A stretch of 7,437 bases of DNA from Candidatus Cloacimonadota bacterium (lineage in GTDB: Bacteria; Cloacimonadota; Cloacimonadia; Cloacimonadales; TCS61): NCBI GenBank assembly GCA_003647825.1, contig QMNP01000067.1:1-7437 (forward strand). The letters are read 5' to 3'. Under the pieces are notes generated by a model. That model was not told where the DNA came from. It did no database searches and was given only the letters and a program-made list of their open reading frames with translations. The stretch's first letter is position 1; each line of letters starts with the position of its first letter. The translations under genes and the position numbers were made by a program. Positions 5,953 through 7,437 of the stretch are shown one piece after another.

Positions 5953-6959
5953 TGGTCCATTATTGTTAGTTTAGGAAATGATTCCCAGTTCCAGCCATCA
6001 TGAAATTCTTTATTCTCGAAGTAGAATTCTACATCACGGTTTTCGTACCAATCTTCTTCAGAGTTATAAACAAACTCAATACTTGAATCAAAAGTGCATT
6101 CTTCACTTCCTACTCCTTCGGCTATGACCTCTGCTTCAGCCAACTCAAGCCCTACATCTTCAAATAAAAAGGAATTCCATCCATTTTCCAAATCACTTAT
6201 TTGAGTAGTTTCAATTTCTAAAGGATTATCATATCTATAAGTTATCTCAGCATCGTCGATATCAACATTTGAATAGACATAGAGCATTACATTCTCATAC
6301 GGATAACCTTGCACATAAAGAGGTTGAAATGTTCCATTGTAATCATGTCCATTCCACCAGTATTGGTATCCATTCATTATTTCAGGTACTTGATCAAATT
6401 CAAATTCATTTGTTGTAACATAATCATGACCACATGCACTTGAGCCATCTACTTCTAACCAGGTTGGATAAGTATCTGCGTTTATTGGAATATAAACAAG
6501 TGTTGGTGCAATCGGAGACAGATTTATGTTGTATCCAGTATAAGTAGAATTATCGGCACAATGTAATATATAAGATGCTGTCACAAAGGTTTCGATTGCT
6601 TGTAATCGCAGATATACAGCAATAGCATTTACTGTAAGAACACTACTAGTCCAATTCCCTTGACCGGTTGGAGTAAAATTGTTAATTATAAAAATAGGTT
6701 CCGTTGAATTACTTTGCCAAGCTTCTGATTGAACAGGATAATAACCATAACTGACTTCCACATCTTCTGCTGTAACATTATTAGTGGATACACCAATATT
6801 ATTTCCACTATAAGATTGATAACCACTACCATTATAGCATCTCAATGTATAATCAATATTTATGTTAGAGCCATTTGCTTGAAAATTACAAGTAATAGTC
6901 CCACCAAACAAACAAAGAATGACATTTAATAAAGCGAGTATAAGTATTATTTTTTTCAT
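5949..6959 (-). CDS. N-terminal part of the split secreted protein
   Basis: ATG at 6959 follows GGAG (6967-6970) with a seven-base A-run and opens a clear signal peptide (MKKIILILALLNVILCLFG), giving 336 residues. The frame extends upstream to a TTG at 7031, but that lies at the predicted transcription start and lacks a signal peptide there, so it is rejected. The mature part is rich in N, Y, T and acidic residues, with few lysines, and looks beta-stranded; I do not recognise a named family. Its last residues, GWNWESFPKL (322-331), are the first strand of the W-rich module seen at residue 445 of the left-edge gene. After them the frame breaks into TIMDQ and stops at TGA. Translation would therefore end inside a domain, and the rest continues in the overlapping frame 4684-5952. 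Confidence 0.75.
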   Translation of the reverse strand: MKKIILILALLNVILCLFGGTITCNFQANGSNINIDYTLRCYNGSGYQSYSGNNIGVSTNNVTAEDVEVSYGYYPVQSEAWQSNSTEPIFIINNFTPTGQGNWTSSVLTVNAIAVYLRLQAIETFVTASYILHCADNSTYTGYNINLSPIAPTLVYIPINADTYPTWLEVDGSSACGHDYVTTNEFEFDQVPEIMNGYQYWWNGHDYNGTFQPLYVQGYPYENVMLYVYSNVDIDDAEITYRYDNPLEIETTQISDLENGWNSFLFEDVGLELAEAEVIAEGVGSEECTFDSSIEFVYNSEEDWYENRDVEFYFENKEFHDGWNWESFPKLTIMDQ

Positions 6960-7039
6960 TTTTTTTCTCCAATAATTTATTTTGTTTAATTTCAAATCTG
7001 TGACTAAGGGTGTCGGTGACGTTGTCCCCAAAATCTACT

Positions 7040-7067
7040 CAAACTTATTTTTACAGATAACGAACAA
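7040..7067 (-). promoter_or_regulatory. Candidate Bacteroidetes-type promoter for the split gene
   Basis: The minus strand reads TTG (7067-7065), a 17-base gap, then TAAGTTTG (7047-7040). Predicted start is near 7033, giving a leader of roughly 73 bases before ATG 6959. The boxes match those in copy A exactly, while nearby bases differ at several places. Confidence 0.5.
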
Positions 7068-7078
7068 CATATCAACCC

Positions 7079-7098
7079 CCTTCATTACAAAATGAAGG
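7079..7098. promoter_or_regulatory. Small hairpin next to the promoter, copy B
   Basis: CCTTCAT (7079-7085) and ATGAAGG (7092-7098) form a perfect 7-bp stem with a 6-base loop, in the same place relative to the candidate -33 box as the 1895-1914 hairpin of copy A. Confidence 0.4.
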
Positions 7099-7245
7099 AA
7101 GAGAGCCCACAAAAATCTTGCCATCCCAAGAATCTGAAATAATTTATCTCTTTGGGAGGAGTGTTGTGGAGAGATGAAATACTGGTGACCACCTATTTAT
7201 TTCGATACACTCTCTTCCTATTATTTTTTTATCTATCCTCTATAT

Positions 7246-7260
7246 ACATATCCCATATGT
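7246..7260. promoter_or_regulatory. Palindrome ACATAT-CCC-ATATGT, copy B
   Basis: This is the identical counterpart of 2099-2113, with 6-base arms and a CCC centre, inside the nearly invariant core. Confidence 0.35.
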
Positions 7261-7324
7261 TTGGAAATTGTGACGCCACCACTCGATTTTTTTTATTTTT
7301 TTTTCAGTTGCTTGTAATGTTCAA

Positions 7325-7370
7325 GCACGCCACGTTCTTCTTGCTTTTCTCTCAATCTGAATGTGGGTGC
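7325..7370. repeat. Inner hairpin of copy B downstream of the right-edge gene
   Basis: GCAC-g-CCAC (7325-7333) pairs with GTGGGTGC (7363-7370), leaving one bulged G, as in copy A at 2176-2226. The loop sequences differ between copies while both arms are kept. On the minus strand it lies shortly after the stop at 7398, so it may form a 3'-end RNA structure. No T-run follows it in the transcribed direction. Confidence 0.4.
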
Positions 7371-7397
7371 ATATGTTATACACCATCATCTTTAACT

Positions 7398-7437
7398 TTA
7401 TTTCAAAAGAAGCATACGTTTTACAGATTCTTGATTA
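7398..7437 (-). CDS. C-terminal tail of an upstream T9SS-sorted protein (partial)
   Basis: Only the last 12 codons are inside the window: NQESVKRMLLLK, then TAA at 7398-7400. The reading is supported by its likeness to the tails of the neighbouring genes (ETATKILLLK in the intact gene, EISKKMLLLK in the broken one), which is the end of the FlgD-like / T9SS type A sorting domain. It shows that the array of sorted proteins continues to the right. Nothing can be said of the rest of the protein. Confidence 0.72.
   Translation of the reverse strand, partial: NQESVKRMLLLK

Larger units (their letters stand above)
4647..6959 (-). pseudogene. Ancestral secreted-protein gene broken by a frameshift and an insertion
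   Basis: Joining both reading frames gives one ordinary protein: signal peptide, long beta-rich body, W-rich module, then a FlgD-like / T9SS sorting domain ending at TAA 4647-4649. The first lesion is a net one-base loss (or two-base gain) between about 5973 and 5953. After the shift the text reads SFPKL-TNNNGP-MNFVPDL, and the module then continues as in the left-edge gene. The second is a 145-nt insertion (about 4692-4836) after the residues FYKLI. Without it the tail is TPDQEISKKMLLLK, exactly matching the length of the intact paralogue's tail (15 residues after KL in both). Two independent lesions make decay the simplest reading. The frameshift alone could be a sequencing or assembly error. 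The two surviving frames are listed separately. Confidence 0.72.
7036..7380. repeat. Intergenic direct repeat, copy B
   Basis: This is the counterpart of 1852-2240 in the same orientation. The core 7200-7321 matches 2054-2173 apart from one T/C substitution and one extra T in each of two T-runs. The block 7036-7112 is also close to 1852-1928 with scattered substitutions, and GAGTGTTGTGGAGA is shared in the diverged middle. Conserved hairpins, the palindrome and the candidate promoter occur in the same order. Patchy conservation, with a nearly invariant core between diverged parts, suggests functional constraint or gene conversion rather than one recent whole-unit copy. Confidence 0.85.
6960..7397. 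other. Intergenic region holding leader and repeat copy B
   Basis: This 438-base gap separates the right-edge gene's stop from the ATG at 6959. Positions 6960-7035 are the leader, ending in the GGAG ribosome site. The leader sequence is unlike that of the left-edge gene, although both follow the same candidate promoter. Positions 7036-7380 are repeat copy B. No coding sequence or RNA gene is supported. Confidence 0.7.

Noticed and set aside
5949..5980. Programmed minus-one ribosomal frameshift
   Set aside because: In the permitted window (CCT AAA CTA ACA ATA ATG GAC) no slippery heptamer is present, and no obvious downstream stimulator was seen; a simple indel fits better.
6960..7031. N-terminal extension of the split gene to a TTG at 7031
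   Set aside because: It would place 24 non-hydrophobic residues ahead of a good signal peptide, and it starts at the predicted transcription start; ATG 6959 has its own GGAG.
1852..7380. Composite transposon bounded by the direct repeats
   Set aside because: No transposase, no terminal inverted repeats and no target duplication at the repeat borders are visible.

Overview
The window is AT-rich bacterial DNA in which every supportable gene lies on the minus strand. The genes form an array of secreted or surface proteins. At least three of them end in the FlgD-like / type IX secretion (T9SS type A) sorting domain, with a PNPFNP motif, an SSGLY motif and a final tail of the LLLK type. T9SS tails, parallel beta-helix proteins opening with KQDGTGDFTTI, and a TAnnTTTG-type promoter box point to the FCB superphylum (Bacteroidetes relatives). 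I lean towards Candidatus Cloacimonadota or a neighbouring candidate phylum; that lineage is inference from protein style, not a marker gene.

Layout in transcription order, right to left. (1) 7398-7437: the last 12 codons of an upstream gene ending in a sorting tail. (2) 6960-7397: an intergenic region carrying repeat copy B with a candidate promoter. (3) 4647-6959: one ancestral secreted-protein gene now broken twice. A net one-base frameshift near 5953-5973 splits it into reading frames 5949-6959 and 4684-5952. A 145-nt highly structured insertion at about 4692-4836 pushes the last 14 residues of the sorting tail out of frame. (4) 4564-4646: a short spacer with two perfect 10-bp hairpins. 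(5) 2254-4563: an intact secreted double beta-helix protein with its own sorting domain, apparently starting at GTG. (6) 1783-2253: an intergenic region carrying repeat copy A with the same candidate promoter. (7) 1-1782: a second secreted beta-helix protein, open for 594 codons and running off the left edge, so its sorting tail is not visible.

The proteins look like a paralogous family of exported beta-rich surface proteins, probably adhesins or glycan-interacting proteins, with no catalytic residues I can identify. Two of them share an unnamed W-rich module (WxSFP ... WIGYW ... AFG) placed after the main body.

The less ordinary content is non-coding. Two direct copies of a roughly 350-390 bp intergenic unit share a 120-nt core with only three differences, paired candidate promoters and conserved hairpins. 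A separate compact multi-hairpin element sits inside a sorting-tail coding sequence and has a clean, arithmetically consistent insertion footprint. No tRNA, rRNA, CRISPR array, transposase or integrase is visible.
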